Positions 12,186 through 24,269 of a stretch of 64,000 nucleotides of DNA are shown piece after piece; position 1 is the stretch's first letter, and each line of letters begins with the position of its first letter. A program made the translations under genes and the position numbers. This DNA is from Pyrrhosoma nymphula (Eukaryota > Arthropoda > Insecta > Odonata > Coenagrionidae): contig OY754337.1 in assembly GCA_963573305.1 (NCBI GenBank), forward strand, positions 81,481,094-81,545,093, in the 5' to 3' direction. The notes beneath the pieces were generated by a model, which worked only from the letters and a program-made list of their open reading frames with translations, had not been told where the DNA came from and did no database searches.

Positions 12186-13083
12186 GTGGCGGAGTTTGGG
12201 CTAGCGAATCGGGTGGTTAGAATTATTTATATTTTCCGCTCTCCGCGAGCGGAATGTGACATTGAAACAAATGAACTGCTACTTCCGCCGTTGCTGCGGG
12301 AAAACAATTTAAAACCACGGAACCAAGAAATCTATTGTGTACGAACTCTTAGCGTATTATATGCACTTTTGGTGATGCAATGTATAATATAATGTTCATT
12401 CATACATTATGACTTTAACTATTTGTCATCACACACTTCTACTCATTTTACCATATGCCCCCTTTGGGTATTTTTACACTAAAGTAAATCAATTAATTGT
12501 TGTTCCAATCAGTAATCAATTGATTAAAGGTTGTTCCTATGTATGATACCATGATATTTTAAAATGTCGACTCAAGATATGAGCTTTTTAATAATTCGAT
12601 GTGAAACGTCGAATTACATTGCCAAAGATTAAATTAATATTGAAAAAATACAATAATCCCAACGTAAATACCTAACAGTTTTATTCACGAAAGCCGTCCA
12701 AAGCTCCGCCCCCTCGCTTGCCGCTGATCTGTGATTGGCTGGACTCGTTCCGCTTTTCCGCCCGATCTGCCTTCCATTTGAACTCCGCTTGAGGATTATA
12801 AATGCTAAAATAATCCTTTCCATCCCTCCAAATTATCGCAAAGTAAAAAAAAAAGGGGGGCGCTTCCCCCAAAAATGGTGAGTAATGGAGAAAAACGGAT
12901 GTCATATTCGGATTCAGGAGGGCGATTAACGTAAGAATCAGCAGGAATGGTATCAGGGGACGAAAAAACATTTTTTTTCGCCGATCAGTGTGTAGGTAAC
13001 TGTTAATAAATTGAACAATGTCAGGGGTGACTGACTACGTGAAATTTCTCCTTGTTGGAAAAAGAAAAAAATTGCAAATTAGC
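12186..13083 (+). other. Unique spacer with promoter-like elements, no gene recognised
   Basis: No gene is supported here. A CCGCCCCCTCG GC-box-like stretch (12,706), a GATTGGCT inverted CCAAT box (12,733) and a TATAAAT box (12,797) follow each other on the plus strand in promoter-like order, but no frame or known exon follows. A minus-strand frame at 12,681-12,971 begins with a hydrophobic run but looks accidental. Confidence 0.25.
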
Positions 13084-14190
13084 TCATTTTAGAATTGTTG
13101 ACTTCATTTGAGAGCCTATCCCTATTAAATATCGCAATTGGGTAGGTATTACATTAATAATTTCGCTTGCAATGATTTCTAAAGCCAATCCGTTAGTAAT
13201 ACATTCTTTGAACGAATGCAAAATTCTGTACGAATTGTTAGTGAAATAGCGTTTTCGTGAGCGTGTTTTGCAATTCATAGGTGAATGTGGCAAATAGGGA
13301 AGGGAAACTTTGAGCAGTCATCCACGCAATTCTGCATTCGTCAAGCGCGTTTCTCTGATATACATGAGGAAAATATGACTGCAGAAATGAATTAAGTATC
13401 GCCGAATAGCTTCTTCGTACCTTTGAAGTATCTTTATAACGGGAATTTTCTCACCTTGTTGTCAAACTTTGATAAATGAGCGCCATCTTACTGGTACCAC
13501 ATTACACCTCAATTCGTATTGCAAGCTGGTTATCCTTCTTGTGTGGTACAAACGCTAAATCTTTTTAAAAAAGCTAGACTCTTCGGAATAAATGAAAAAT
13601 CTTTGAACGTATGTATGATACCTGCGAATTAGTGTGCGTATTTTGCGTTAATTGTTTTGTGACGGAAAAAAGTCAATCACCCATAACTCTTGTAAAGAGA
13701 AAATTGCTTTCCTTAAATCAGATTTCAATTTTTTTAAATTATCACGGTATATAGTTTTAAGTAGATATCGATCCGTGGACACCATTAATACAGATTTAAC
13801 GAAACTAAGTAAAAGCTAAAATAACAATTACCTTACGGCAATTATCGTATTGTAAAATAGAATATGAAAGCCGCGAAAAATTATCTTTTCGGAAGAATGT
13901 TGAAAAATTATCTTTACTGATGATAATTTTTATAAAGATTATTAAAAAGAATTAAATAAAAAAATAGGAAAGCGAGGTTGTGAAATGGCTCGGGTGGGGA
14001 TCGAACGCCGGACCTCAGGTTAGCAGCGGGGAAATAAACCCCCTCTTTGAGGCAGTGAAAAACGTGGCCCGCTTCATATTTCGCCGCGAAAGCTGCGAGC
14101 GTATTCCTCGCGTGTGCAATTGGGCTTCGTAGTCATGGCCAGGGCGGGTTCGGGAGTGGGGAAGGGGAAGTGGTGAGACGGCGGGTCGGC
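13084..14190. repeat. Composite repeat R1a, copy 2
   Basis: It matches 1,916-2,967 and is cut at the TTAA at 14,191-14,194 by a 3.6-kb transposon. The repeat resumes at 17,784. Confidence 0.75.
13987..14047 (-). repeat. tRNA-Ser(GCU)-like SINE head, copy 4, A box lost
   Basis: The B box and anticodon-region bases are present, but the DNA that should contain the A box is deleted between AAACCCCCTCT and TTGAGGCAG. This copy should have no internal promoter. Confidence 0.6.
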
Positions 14191-14194
14191 TTAA

Positions 14195-17100
14195 GAGGAC
14201 GTGGGACACCCCTATTTTGCCGACTCTTCTGCGTTCCGTTCTCAATCAGTCAATTTTTCTTATTTCAACTCAAGCTTTTTGAGTTATTAAAGTCAAGGAG
14301 TGATATAAGGGGGCTACCTTTTTCAAATTTTTCTTAATCCAATATTGGAAGGCAGGTTTTATAACAAATATAGGCCTTTTGAACGAAATGTTGCGGAATG
14401 CCGATTGAAGGAAAGCCATTTATGGCTAGGTAGCCCCCAAGAGTTACTTGCCTGTAGTTGATACGCCGACTGCCGATGCGAAATTTTATCAAATAAATGT
14501 ATAATTTAGGAAAAGCGAACGTGAGTTTTGATGAATTGCAGCGCAGTAATGGGCGTTTATGATAGCTCTCACTGCCGTCGCAGTTCTCCATTTTCTCGCC
14601 GCGAGCGCTCCATCAGAAATTGAACACACTATCTCAGATATGGTGTTTTCTCTGCTCGTTTGCGGGACGAGAGGAGAACAATGCGTGAGGGGAGCATGTA
14701 GTCGCTCAAGAGCAGCAGCTATCGGGTTATTTTCTCTCGCATTGAGTTTTCCTTTACGCGCGCATTGGCCGCTTTAGGAGAAACTTTTCTACATTGAGGA
14801 TTTCATTGCCTCCTACAGCATTGTTAGCTTACTACACTTGTATCTTCTATCATTTAAATGCCTCCTGATAAGCAGCGTATAAATAAGAGGCATAGTAGCA
14901 TTAAATTGAATTTGTCTGCCGCGAGTAAAATATGGAAGGGAGAAAGCGCGATGGCGAGAGGAGCAAAAGTTAAAGCACATCCGTCATACTTTTCAAAAAC
15001 ATATAACCATACATACAAAAAATACCGCCATACATAAAATTATTCGCCGATAACATTTTACGCTTAAGAATGGCGGTCATAAAAGCTGTCGAGTTTAGGA
15101 AATGCCAAAATGTAGCACTAGCGAAAAAAAATTTAACTACTGCAACAGGATATCCTCAATAGGCCCAGCCATGTTTTTGGAGAAAATGAGCGATGTGTAG
15201 ATTTAGGATATTTATATCATGGAAAAAACGCCCCGGGAAGAAAAAACAACATATGTACTGCACTAAAAGAATGTCGGGTGTATGAAAAGTTGAAAACCTA
15301 GCACAAAACAATATTCGCCACAGCCGAAGCCTTATTCACGATAACAGTCCTTTAGAGCATTATAACGCTATCATAGCAAAATTTATCGGCGGGAAATAAG
15401 TTAATTTTGCTCTTACCCACTCATTAAGAGGAAGATGTGCCGGATCTGTGGTCAGCATTGACTCGGGAAATCCTTTGCATTCCCTTTACAATAATTTTTG
15501 TAATTTGAGTCCCGGGTACTACTACAAAAGGTCACTCTAAAGAAGACATCTGAAGGCAATTGTTACTTCCAACCGAAGGAAAAAACACCGAGATCGAAGA
15601 GAAATATCTAAAATGATATATTAATCCTAAATTCCCCCACCAGGTGATATTTAATTCTTCTTATGAATACAGTACTTAAGGGCGCAGGTTCCTCCTTAAT
15701 CAACTGATTGGGACAAAGCCTGATTTCGATTACGGTCCCAATTCTGAAAGGCCTGATATGCCTATTGAGGAATTTAACATTGATTGTCAACTATTTAAGG
15801 AATCTCTAAAAATGAATGAGGAAGAAATTAAAGAAATAGAGAGGAAAACGATACGACAGAGGGAAAGCGTGGAATGGGTTGCGATGCGTCAGAAGATGCT
15901 CACTGCCTCTAATTTTGGCCAGGTCCGTAAAATTCGTTCACACACAGGCTGCGAAAAATTAATCATGTACCGTTATTTCGATTCTCCTCACCTAGAGTAT
16001 GGAAGGGTAAATGAGGACAAAGCTCGCGTGGCATTGGAAACAGCATAGTAGAGGAGTTTTTATCCTTTCCAAGGAGCAACTTCCGATAGAATAGTAGGGG
16101 ATCGGAGAATTGTGGAAATAAAATGCCCATCATCGGCTGCAGAGATGAGTATAGATGAGGCGATCGGAAATGGAAAAGTAGATTTTTGGATGAAGAATCA
16201 CGGAATGAGAATAAACCGGAAGCATCATTACCACTCTTAGATACAAGGCCAGCTCCATATTTCTCAGCGAGACTTCTGCATCTTTGCTGTGTGGACGAAG
16301 AAGGGGTTAAAAGTGGAGAGGATCCTCAGGGACAATGGGTTCTTGGAGATATTCATGGTGGACAAATTATAACAATTCTATTTTGAATGCATGCTTCCGG
16401 AGTTAGGCGATGCGATATTTTCCCGGTCAATGCCGATTCGGAATTCCCCTAGTCTTTTGGCAGCCCAAGAGAAGAGTCTTTCAAACGTAAGAGGGATCAG
16501 AAAGGAAATTTGAAATGCAAAAATCAAAAGAAATAAAACAATTATAACCAGCATGATGTGTTCTTTCAATAGCTCTTTCTGTATCCCATCATTGAGTAGA
16601 GCTCTGCTTAGATTGCACCACAGATGTTAGAGCCGAGGTGGTTCTAAGTTCTCGCTAGGAAGCTTGCTGACATCAATGCACGGACGGCTGTGGTTCCGAA
16701 ATAATGTTTATATCGACTATTTAGCGCTTATTACCAATTTAATTAACCATTAACGTAAGACAAATCAAAATTTCATACTACAGAATATTATGTTGGATAT
16801 TTCGTAAGTAGCTTTTTATGCTGTGCTCTTTTCTGTGAGGTTAATTCCGTGGGGCAATATTTTCCTTATAACTGTGCTGACTTACACTATAATAGTTAGT
16901 GTGGTCAACTCCTTCTGTAGTATTCTCCCTAGCTATTGTATGCAGCAATATTTTATGTCCATTGGGTTTATTTCATCGCAACTAATTTTCTATGGCCATG
17001 ATCATTGAGTCGAGTTGGGAAAGTCCCCTCGTGAAAATACATTATTTTCTTGTCCTATTCCTCTAAAAACTAAACTTTCATGAAACTAAATCGAATTTAT

Positions 17101-17779
17101 AATGCTATAAAGATATTCCTATTATTAGTTAACCGAAGGCTAGTGCAAAGGGCGAAGTATTCATAAAGTGAGGATCAGTAAGAGGGCCAAATTTGTTTAG
17201 GAAAGGGATGAGCGCGCGATACTGTATCCTGGATTGGATGAAGTAAAAGACGAAATACGCATTCAGATATGTTCAAGTTATGAAGGTATATGGAGGTGTG
17301 CACCATGAAAAATCTAGAGGACCTTTACTCTCTTCCATTTAAGCATACCTTAACCGTTAGATTACCGTAATTATACTAATATGCTATTGAACCGCGCTAT
17401 CCCTTATCCACAGGTAAGCGCGTCATTCGGCATGCCATCATTTCGGCATCGTATCCTACCGAGCTGCAAAAGTGACTGGTCCGCTGTTGCCATGCGGCCA
17501 TCGGCCAAGTTAGTATCCATGAGCCAAGTCAAACTCACCCGCGCTGAAGTCACAACAGCGTGTCCGTTTAGACGTCCCAAAGAACGTGGTACAAAAACAT
17601 TCCGAAGGAAGGGAGGGCTCGTGGTTTTCCCCTCCCCTACACGCAAAGTAAATGTACGTAGAGGCTACACTCGGACAAATGCGACGACTAGGTAGGCACT
17701 GACTTCGGTAGCTCTACTGGTCAATAAGAAAACTAACCTCACCCTCGGAGGAGGAAAAAAAATTATGTACTGCGTCCTC
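14195..17779 (+). mobile_element. TTAA-target DNA transposon with YqaJ-nuclease remnant
   Basis: The 3,585-bp insertion is flanked by TTAA on both sides (14,191-14,194 and 17,780-17,783). The corresponding site in the copy at 11.77 kb has one TTAA and no insertion. The ends are inverted: GAGGACG at the left and CGTCCTC at the right, with looser matching for about 14 bases. TTAA duplications are characteristic of piggyBac and Kolobok superfamilies; I cannot decide between these or another family. It carries the broken coding remnant at 14,858-16,470. An 11-bp inverted pair, GGGGGCTACCT at 14,309-14,319 and its complement at 14,428-14,438, lies near the left end. The stretch 16,470-17,760 has no recognisable gene. 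Confidence 0.75.
14858..16470 (+). pseudogene. Mobile-element protein with C-terminal YqaJ-type nuclease domain, broken
   Basis: Pieces in several frames line up in one order. A possible start at 14,858 opens about 60 codons. A piece at 15,130-15,200 reads D-I-L-N-R-P-S-H-V-F-G followed by a cysteine block. A piece at 15,350-15,420 contains A-I-I-A-K-F-I-G-G-K. A continuous frame at 15,758-16,048 has R-Q-R-E-S-V-E-W and L-T-A-S-N-F-G, then Y-G-R-V-N-E-D-K-A, typical of the YqaJ domain start. After a break, V-E-I-K-C-P gives the E-x-K of the PD-(D/E)XK nuclease centre, then I-Q-G-Q-L-H-I-S, V-W-T-K-K-G and F-Y-F-E-C-M-L-P-E-L. Stops fall at about 16,237 and 16,368, and most of the expected central transposase-like region is missing. 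YqaJ domains are known from phage recombinases and from eukaryotic mobile elements. Confidence 0.7.
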
Positions 17780-17783
17780 TTAA

Positions 17784-18203
17784 GCCATATCACACGATAC
17801 TTGCTCCTGCACAAACTCATGGATTCTCGCTAGTATGACAGCTGTCCAGTATTGTGTGTGATACATAACCAGCATATTGGGTAACTAGCATAATCGCTAT
17901 CATACTCGCTGAGCTATTTCATCATTGATGTCCTTTAATGTTGCTGTGCTATCTCTACTTTAAGGAATTAGCGCCTGTTAGGACTCTTTGCATTTACTAG
18001 TAACTTTCTTGCCATGAAATCATCAATGAATGAGAATGCCCCCTAGGTTTTGTGGTTTAGGACTCTCTATTCAAACAGTCGTGATGGTCGTATGTGGGAT
18101 ATGCATGTGGGTCGTATGTGGGCGGATAGCCACTGACAGGTCGGCGGAATACGAAGGAGCGAGTCGTGTATAAAAAACATTAAAGTGAAATTCGCAAAGG
18201 TTG
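17784..18203. repeat. Composite repeat R1b, copy 2
   Basis: It matches 4,134-4,546 and continues unit 2 after the TTAA transposon. No gene is seen. Confidence 0.7.
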
Positions 18204-18211
18204 TTAATCTT

Positions 18212-18799
18212 TAAGCTGAGGACATTTAGGCACTGAAAATTAAGAAATAGGCAGCCTAAGTAGGCACTAAAAATTTCAAAATGGGCACTTAAAATAGGCG
18301 CTTAAAATATTTTTTCATCGAAGACATAAAAACATAAATTTAAAAAACCGATAAATCGACAAAAGTTCTATTATTTACTTCGGCCCCAAAGAGTTAGTCG
18401 ATATCAGCAACAGCTGTCACTATTCTAGAATCACCTCTATAAGAATAACGGATCCATTAGACGATATTTGAAGGATCCATGAAATGAATACATAGCATCG
18501 CTCACAATTATAAAAACTCGAAGTCACACAATACAGAACGGCCACACGGCCACGACTTAACCCAAGTCTCTAGTATAGTCTCCTTACCCAAGTTTAAAAA
18601 AAAAGACCATACGAGCTTCGGCTTGGGAACCTAGGTAAAAGAGGTAGAAAAAGGTATAAACAGGTAAAACAGGCATTTTTAGGCAGTAACAAATCGCTTT
18701 AATTTCGCCATAAATGATCCTAAATGAACTTATAATTTCATAAAATTGGTTTCCCGAGTCAAAGAAAAAATAGGCATTTTAGGCAATGTCCTCAGCTTA
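18212..18799. mobile_element. hAT-like non-autonomous transposon, shortened copy
   Basis: The ends are a perfect 15-bp inverted repeat, TAAGCTGAGGACATT, with 8-bp direct repeats TTAATCTT at 18,204-18,211 and 18,800-18,807. It sits at the same place as the 1,979-bp copy at 4,555, so the two descend from one insertion duplicated with the unit. About 1.4 kb of interior is missing here, with a TAAAAGAGGTAG stretch at the junction. Confidence 0.65.
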
Positions 18800-19718
18800 T
18801 TAATCTTCCATCATGGATAAATGTCACGTAGTTACCCCCGACATTATTCAATAATTTTAACAGAGTCGTATTATTAACGATTACATAGTGAATTAACAGT
18901 AATCCATTTTTGAAACATGATTGTTATTGTTAATTTTAGCCACATAAATTCCTGTTTAGTAAGTACCACAATGAAATCAATTTACTGAAGTCTTCAAATA
19001 AAAAATTGTTTTCTTAAGTCAATACTGAGGCGAAGTTGATTTTCCTATTTTTTAATGATGTTTTACGTGTATTGGCTCAAATAGAGAAATACACACACAG
19101 CGATAATTTCTGTTTTGTAACTCCTACCTAAGAACTTGTGTTGTAGTCGCCGCTGAAGGTGGTTGCAAAAACGACAATTTCTCGATGGGTGTTTCCTTCC
19201 TTTTTTATTGTATCACGTTCGTCTCTATGTACGAATTTTGTGTGTGGCCTAGTGGCTGCTTTCGATTTCTGAACTATACATAGAAAGCGGATATTCTCAC
19301 CTTCTACTCAAAATTTTATAAATGAGCGCCGTCCTTCTGTGGCAGTACTCCTCAGTTTATATTAGAAGCATGTATGTTCTTCCTCATATTTAGTACTGAC
19401 GAGACATACTTTAGTAATGCTCCGTCCGAAAAAATGAAAAATCTTTCAACTTATATTTGAAACGAATTTGTGCACAAATCTAGCGTTTAATGTCTTGTGA
19501 CCCGAAAAACTCAAACTCTTGTTGAGAAATTTTTCATAATTATCATGGCTAATTAGTTGCAAGTAGGAACCGCTCCGTAGATAAAATTAACTCAGAATCG
19601 CAGAAATTAAAAATTACTAACGGCAATGATGGTATTGTAAAATAGAAAATAAAATCTGCGAAAATGTTTCATGAAAAAAATCAAAAATAGTGGGTAAAAA
19701 ACCAGGTGGTGAAAAATG

Positions 19719-19788
19719 CCTTGGCGGGGGATCGAACGCCGAACCTCAGGTTAGCAGCGGGGAAAAAACCCCCTCTGCCACCGACGTC
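19719..19788 (-). repeat. tRNA-Ser(GCU)-like SINE head, copy 5
   Basis: It is identical to copy 2 at 7,453-7,522 because it lies in the identical tract. Confidence 0.65.
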
Positions 19789-20311
19789 CGCACTTTTAGC
19801 AGGTGGAAAACGTGGCCAAATTCACATTCTGCCACGAAGGCAGCAAGCTTATTATTTGTGTGTGTGCAATTGGTCTTAGTAGTCAAGCCCCGCGAGTGGA
19901 CACGGGAAGAGGGGGTGGGGGCGACTTGGCGGGTCAGCTTGCGTCAAAATGTTTGAAGTAAGGTATTTGAAATACGAAGGCTTTCCATCCAGTTTGTGTG
20001 CGAACCACAGTGATTATTAGGAATATGTGGAAAGCTATAGTGTAGTTTCACTTTCAATAGTCGGTCCACGCGGTGAACGCGGCCAACTCCGCATTTCGCT
20101 GAATTCGAACTTCGGGTATTGCCTATGCATTCAGCGACTACTAAGGGCCAACTTGACTCATTTCCACTCAACTTTGGAGACCCTCGTATGACCTTCTCCT
20201 GCTATCGCTGACCAGCCAACTCCCCCGACTTCAGGTTGTTGGCAACCGTAGGCGGAGAATGCAAGAGGGAAAGGCGTTAGGTGGTATCACTTTTACGAGT
20301 AACGGGATTAA

Positions 20312-20627
20312 TTGTATTCTTGATAAATTGAGGAAATGAATCGACGAACGGATCACCACAATGCAATTTTTTGAGGATAATTCTCGACTTTGCGTTTTAC
20401 CTTGGACAGCTAACTCCCCGGACCTTTCCCCTATTGAGATTGCGTAGGGTAACATTGTGAATGAGTGGCATTACGACGGAGAAAGATCCGAGTAAAAATT
20501 TGTCTACATACAGGATGTTTGGAATTCTTTAAGCCAACGTCCCCGTGTAATATAACATTTGGTTGGGTCTATGCAGTCACGATTACGATCTGCAACAGAA
20601 AATAATGGCGATGTTACAAAATATTAA
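20312..20627 (+). pseudogene. Tc1/mariner transposase C-terminal fragment, second copy
   Basis: The frame reads the same C-terminal region as 8,048-8,362, including the N-S-P-D-L-S-P-I-E block and a T-K-Y end. It has the same two in-frame stops plus a third (R-V-I then stop). The shared stops show descent from an already inactive fragment. It has no catalytic N-terminal half. Confidence 0.7.
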
Positions 20628-22614
20628 ATTTGTTCTCTGATGAATGAACATTTTGTTTTAGATTTCTGTTACCATAGGTAATATACTGAAAATGGCCATT
20701 TCAAATTATCTAGTACACTTTTCTTCCTAACCTTATCAAATTTTGACTCCCATTAATTTTTGCTGCAAAATGAACGCCAACTTTAAGATTAAACACAACA
20801 TATATTTCGTTCGAATCTATTCTAAATAACGAGAACATTTTTCATGTTGCTTATTTGAAAATCTTATATTTTACAAATGAGCAGTTTTTCATCGTAGGCA
20901 TTTTTAAATGGAATGCATGTCTTCTTAGAGAGCGAGAAATCAATTAAGTTGTATCTACACTGAAGGAAAACTCATTCAGAAATGACCGCATTCTGATACA
21001 TTCTGATAAATTACAATCCACTTTTTGTAGCTTCATTCGCCATAGTTTTGCATTTATTTTATCCTAAATAGGGTTTTATCCTTTTTTAGGTAATATCGTA
21101 AAGTGTTATTTTGATTAATGATATTTGTTGGAAGAAATAGGTATCACTTCGCTTTGCGTATTTAGAAATCAGCTTCGAGCGGCGTTGCACCGAAGACATG
21201 TTTCTATGTTAATTTTGCTCTATTAGTCTGTAATTCGTCTTACATTGTTTTTATTGGTCTGTTAAATGCACTGCGACTGTGTTTAGAAAGTTAATACAAA
21301 ACAAAAAGATTCATTCACTGCAAGTATATCCATCACTCAGCTCTCCGTTCCTGAACGAACCTCTAATTTCTAGAAGCTATGTTCACCATGATGGCAACAT
21401 TTTCTGGAGATGTCGTTAAACTAACTGCCCTCTCTGACTATGGAATCTATCATTCACGCAATGGGAAATGCTAGCTAAAATAATTTTTGTGAAATCCAAG
21501 GTTACAAACGCACGACGTAAATTTAATTAGGTAGCTATATTTATGCTCCTTTGGACGAGATTGTTTCACTGCACAGCGCACAACCTACACTTTCACGCGC
21601 ACTGACGAAAAATGAGCTGCTGAGGAGATATCAGGGACTCTAAACTGTTTAAATCTGTCAATCCTTTAGCATAAACAGATTGGTTTGACAAATTAAAATA
21701 TCCAATCGCAAGGCAATCAATTAATAAATTCAGTTTGAATACATTCTCGTAAAAGCAATGCCATAGTGTGAAAAACATTGTGAGAGAACTTAAAAGCTCT
21801 ATGCCAAATGCAGTGTACTTGACTTCGGTCACAAAAAGGTTGTGATGGTTTTGTGGCACAAATAATAGGCTTAGAGTTAACGTTTCCAGGCTTGGATTGT
21901 TTCCTTTCATTATGCCCAGATCATTTTCTAAAATTAATTAACTAGTGACCGATCACTAGTCATTACCTTGAGTGAAATTCGGAGTGAATATTTAATAAAT
22001 CTTAACTCCCGATTGCAAGAGAATGATCGGACTCCCATCAGTTACTCATCCCAGGTGAATACTCGGCGTTAATATTTCTCTTATTGGTGTTTATGGAATT
22101 CTCAACGGTCTATGAATCCAAGCAATATATTTTGCTACAGTTCAAAAATGGGAAATCGTCGCATCAGTAATTAATATGTGTGCTGGAGGCTCTCCAAAAC
22201 CTCCAAATTTTCGTTCCGATACGATAATTAATGATATAAGTTTGAAGGCTATATCAGTTGTTTTGTTCTTAAACTTTACTCAAAGGTGTCGTTTTAATAA
22301 ACTGTGAAATATCGTTTTAATTTTACTTTGCAGATATGTAGATAGAGTTGCACATTTATTATCATCACGTGTGTTTCACTAATATAGATCTTTGCCGTAA
22401 TATCCCCTTTCCCGTCGTTGAGTCTAATCGCATCTATAGCACCTTGGGTAACACCACGTTTTATTTGTGCTGCCTCTAGCATATCACCTATCGACTTTTC
22501 TTTTATTTTTCTCTCCATCCTGCTTGAAAACAGCGAAATTCCTATTCAAACACAATTCTTTAAATCCTCTGTAACACCTATCTCCGTACATTTTTCTTAA
22601 TCTTAAAACAAAGG

Positions 22615-23620
22615 AAACCAGTTTCTAATCCTAATGAATGCATTACTGTACTAATTTAGGTATATTTCGCAAATATGATTACGAATTAAATTATTTATTT
22701 TAAATTAAATTAAATTTCACTTAATGAAAAGGTAAAAGAACCATCGACACTTAGCTCTCGTAAATTAAAGTTTCTCTGACATTCCTAGGTTTTCAGTCCT
22801 ATTATCACATTCTAAATGATTCCAGCATCTTAAACGTCCATGTCATTAGCGCATTGAGATAATATTCCTTTGTTTCCGTTTAATATGATTATACATTTAT
22901 ATATATTAGCATTATCACTAATCCCACAACCTAGTTGTGCGTAATTTTATTTGCTTTGCAATAATTTTAATGGCTTTGTCAGCAGAAGAATGCACAAGTT
23001 CCGTTATTTCGCATTAATAAAGCACTCCAGCCAAAAACAGCCATGAAAAGAAATACACAAGAACACAGGTGAACAAAACAGGCACAAACAAAAGCACTCA
23101 CAACACTATCTCATTGAAAAGTTTAACTGAAAGAAGGTGTAAAGATCGATTTTGTTGAATGCAGTCTGTGAAATTGCCTTTTCGAAGGAAGGGTGAGAAG
23201 GTATTATAATATTAATCTCGCTTGGAATAATTTCTAAAGCCAAATCGATAGTTATAGTAATGCATTCGATGAACGAATGCAAAATTCTGTACACATTTTT
23301 TGGTGAATTAGCGTTTTGGTGAGTGTGTTTCGTAATTTTGTAAGTCATAGGTGAATTTGGCAAATAGAGAAAGGAAACTTTGAACACTCATCTTCGCAAT
23401 CCTGCTTTCGTCTAGCGCAATTCTCTGATATGCATGAGGCAAATATGACTGAAAAAATGATTTATGTATCGCCGAATAGCTTCTTCCGACCTATGAACTA
23501 TTTTTATAAAGGGAATGTTCTCATCTAGTTGTCAGACATTGATAAATGAGCGCCATCCTACTGTAACATAACTCCTCAATTCGTATTGCAAGAAGGTCGC
23601 ATCCGCATATTTGGAGAAGA
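22615..23620. repeat. Composite repeat R1a, partial copy 3
   Basis: It follows R2 copy 2 directly and matches 1,386-2,300, starting from the GTTTCTAAT-CTAATGAATGC block. This is the start of a third unit of the head-to-tail array, truncated near 23,600. Confidence 0.7.
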
Positions 23621-23809
23621 GATTTGTAGATGGAGAAGGAAAATCTGAATTTAGTGCAACATTACAGCCAGCGGAGTGTTCCATTGGAGCCATCAACTTT
23701 TCAGCATTTTGGTGAAATCTATTGTGGTTCTTCACTGAATTTCCGCCCATTTTTCGATAAAGGAGCCGTCCATCACCCATCATTTCAGCAAGATTATGGT
23801 GAGTTTGAT

Positions 23810-24180
23810 CCTGAGAGACGGTGGTGTTTTGTTGATCAGGCTTTAATTAGTTTAGCATTGCATTTCTGCCTTGTCCTCGTTTTGGACGCGTAACGCGTGT
23901 TGGAGGCGATGTAATTTGTTTTATATGAGATGTACAACGATGCGCTCGAAACAACTGTCCCCCTATTAATGTAGTATCATATGAAGTTAAACCCTGCTTT
24001 CTTTAAGCCTGGCCCAACTCTATATATCTAATCCTTCCTGTCTTGGCAAATAATATTTGGTTGTGCGCTTTTACTGCATTGCTTTGTATAGTCCGCAATG
24101 ACTTCAATTGAGATTCGAATACTGTGCTGCTTGTAATCGTGATTGTGGTGTTTCATAGTAATTGCTTACATATTAAGTAC
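23810..24180. repeat. Dispersed repeat D, copy 1
   Basis: The block has a GGTGGTGTTTTGTTG start, a TGTTGGAGGCGATG core and a TTCAATTGAGATTCGAAT end. It recurs at 25,955-26,290 and 31,358-31,690. No coding or Pol III signature was recognised. Confidence 0.65.
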
Positions 24181-24269
24181 AAATTTTCTCACATAGTTAA
24201 ATATACCAAGGACACTCTGAAGTTCCTTTGTATTACAGATGATTAATTTATGTATTATGGCTTACACTC

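Larger units (their letters stand above)
18808..22612. repeat. Composite repeat R2, copy 2
   Basis: It matches 6,542-11,100 but has a single unit where copy 1 has the 790-bp duplication. The first 1.45 kb is identical to copy 1; beyond 20,282 the two differ at roughly one base in twelve by eye. A minus-strand frame at 22,294-22,518 and the DNA up to 22,610 weakly resemble LINE coding sequence and recur at 50,080-50,300. Confidence 0.8.

Noticed and set aside
12681..12971. A 96-codon minus-strand frame with a signal-peptide-like start
   Set aside because: The hydrophobic start comes from an AT-rich run. There is no recognisable mature domain and no support from neighbours.
14559..14777. A 72-codon plus-strand frame in GC-richer DNA
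   Set aside because: It lies in the untranslated left part of the TTAA transposon and has no recognisable domain.
17381..17695. Overlapping frames on both strands in GC-rich DNA
   Set aside because: Long frames on both strands are expected from GC-rich sequence. They lie near the right end of the transposon with no known motif.
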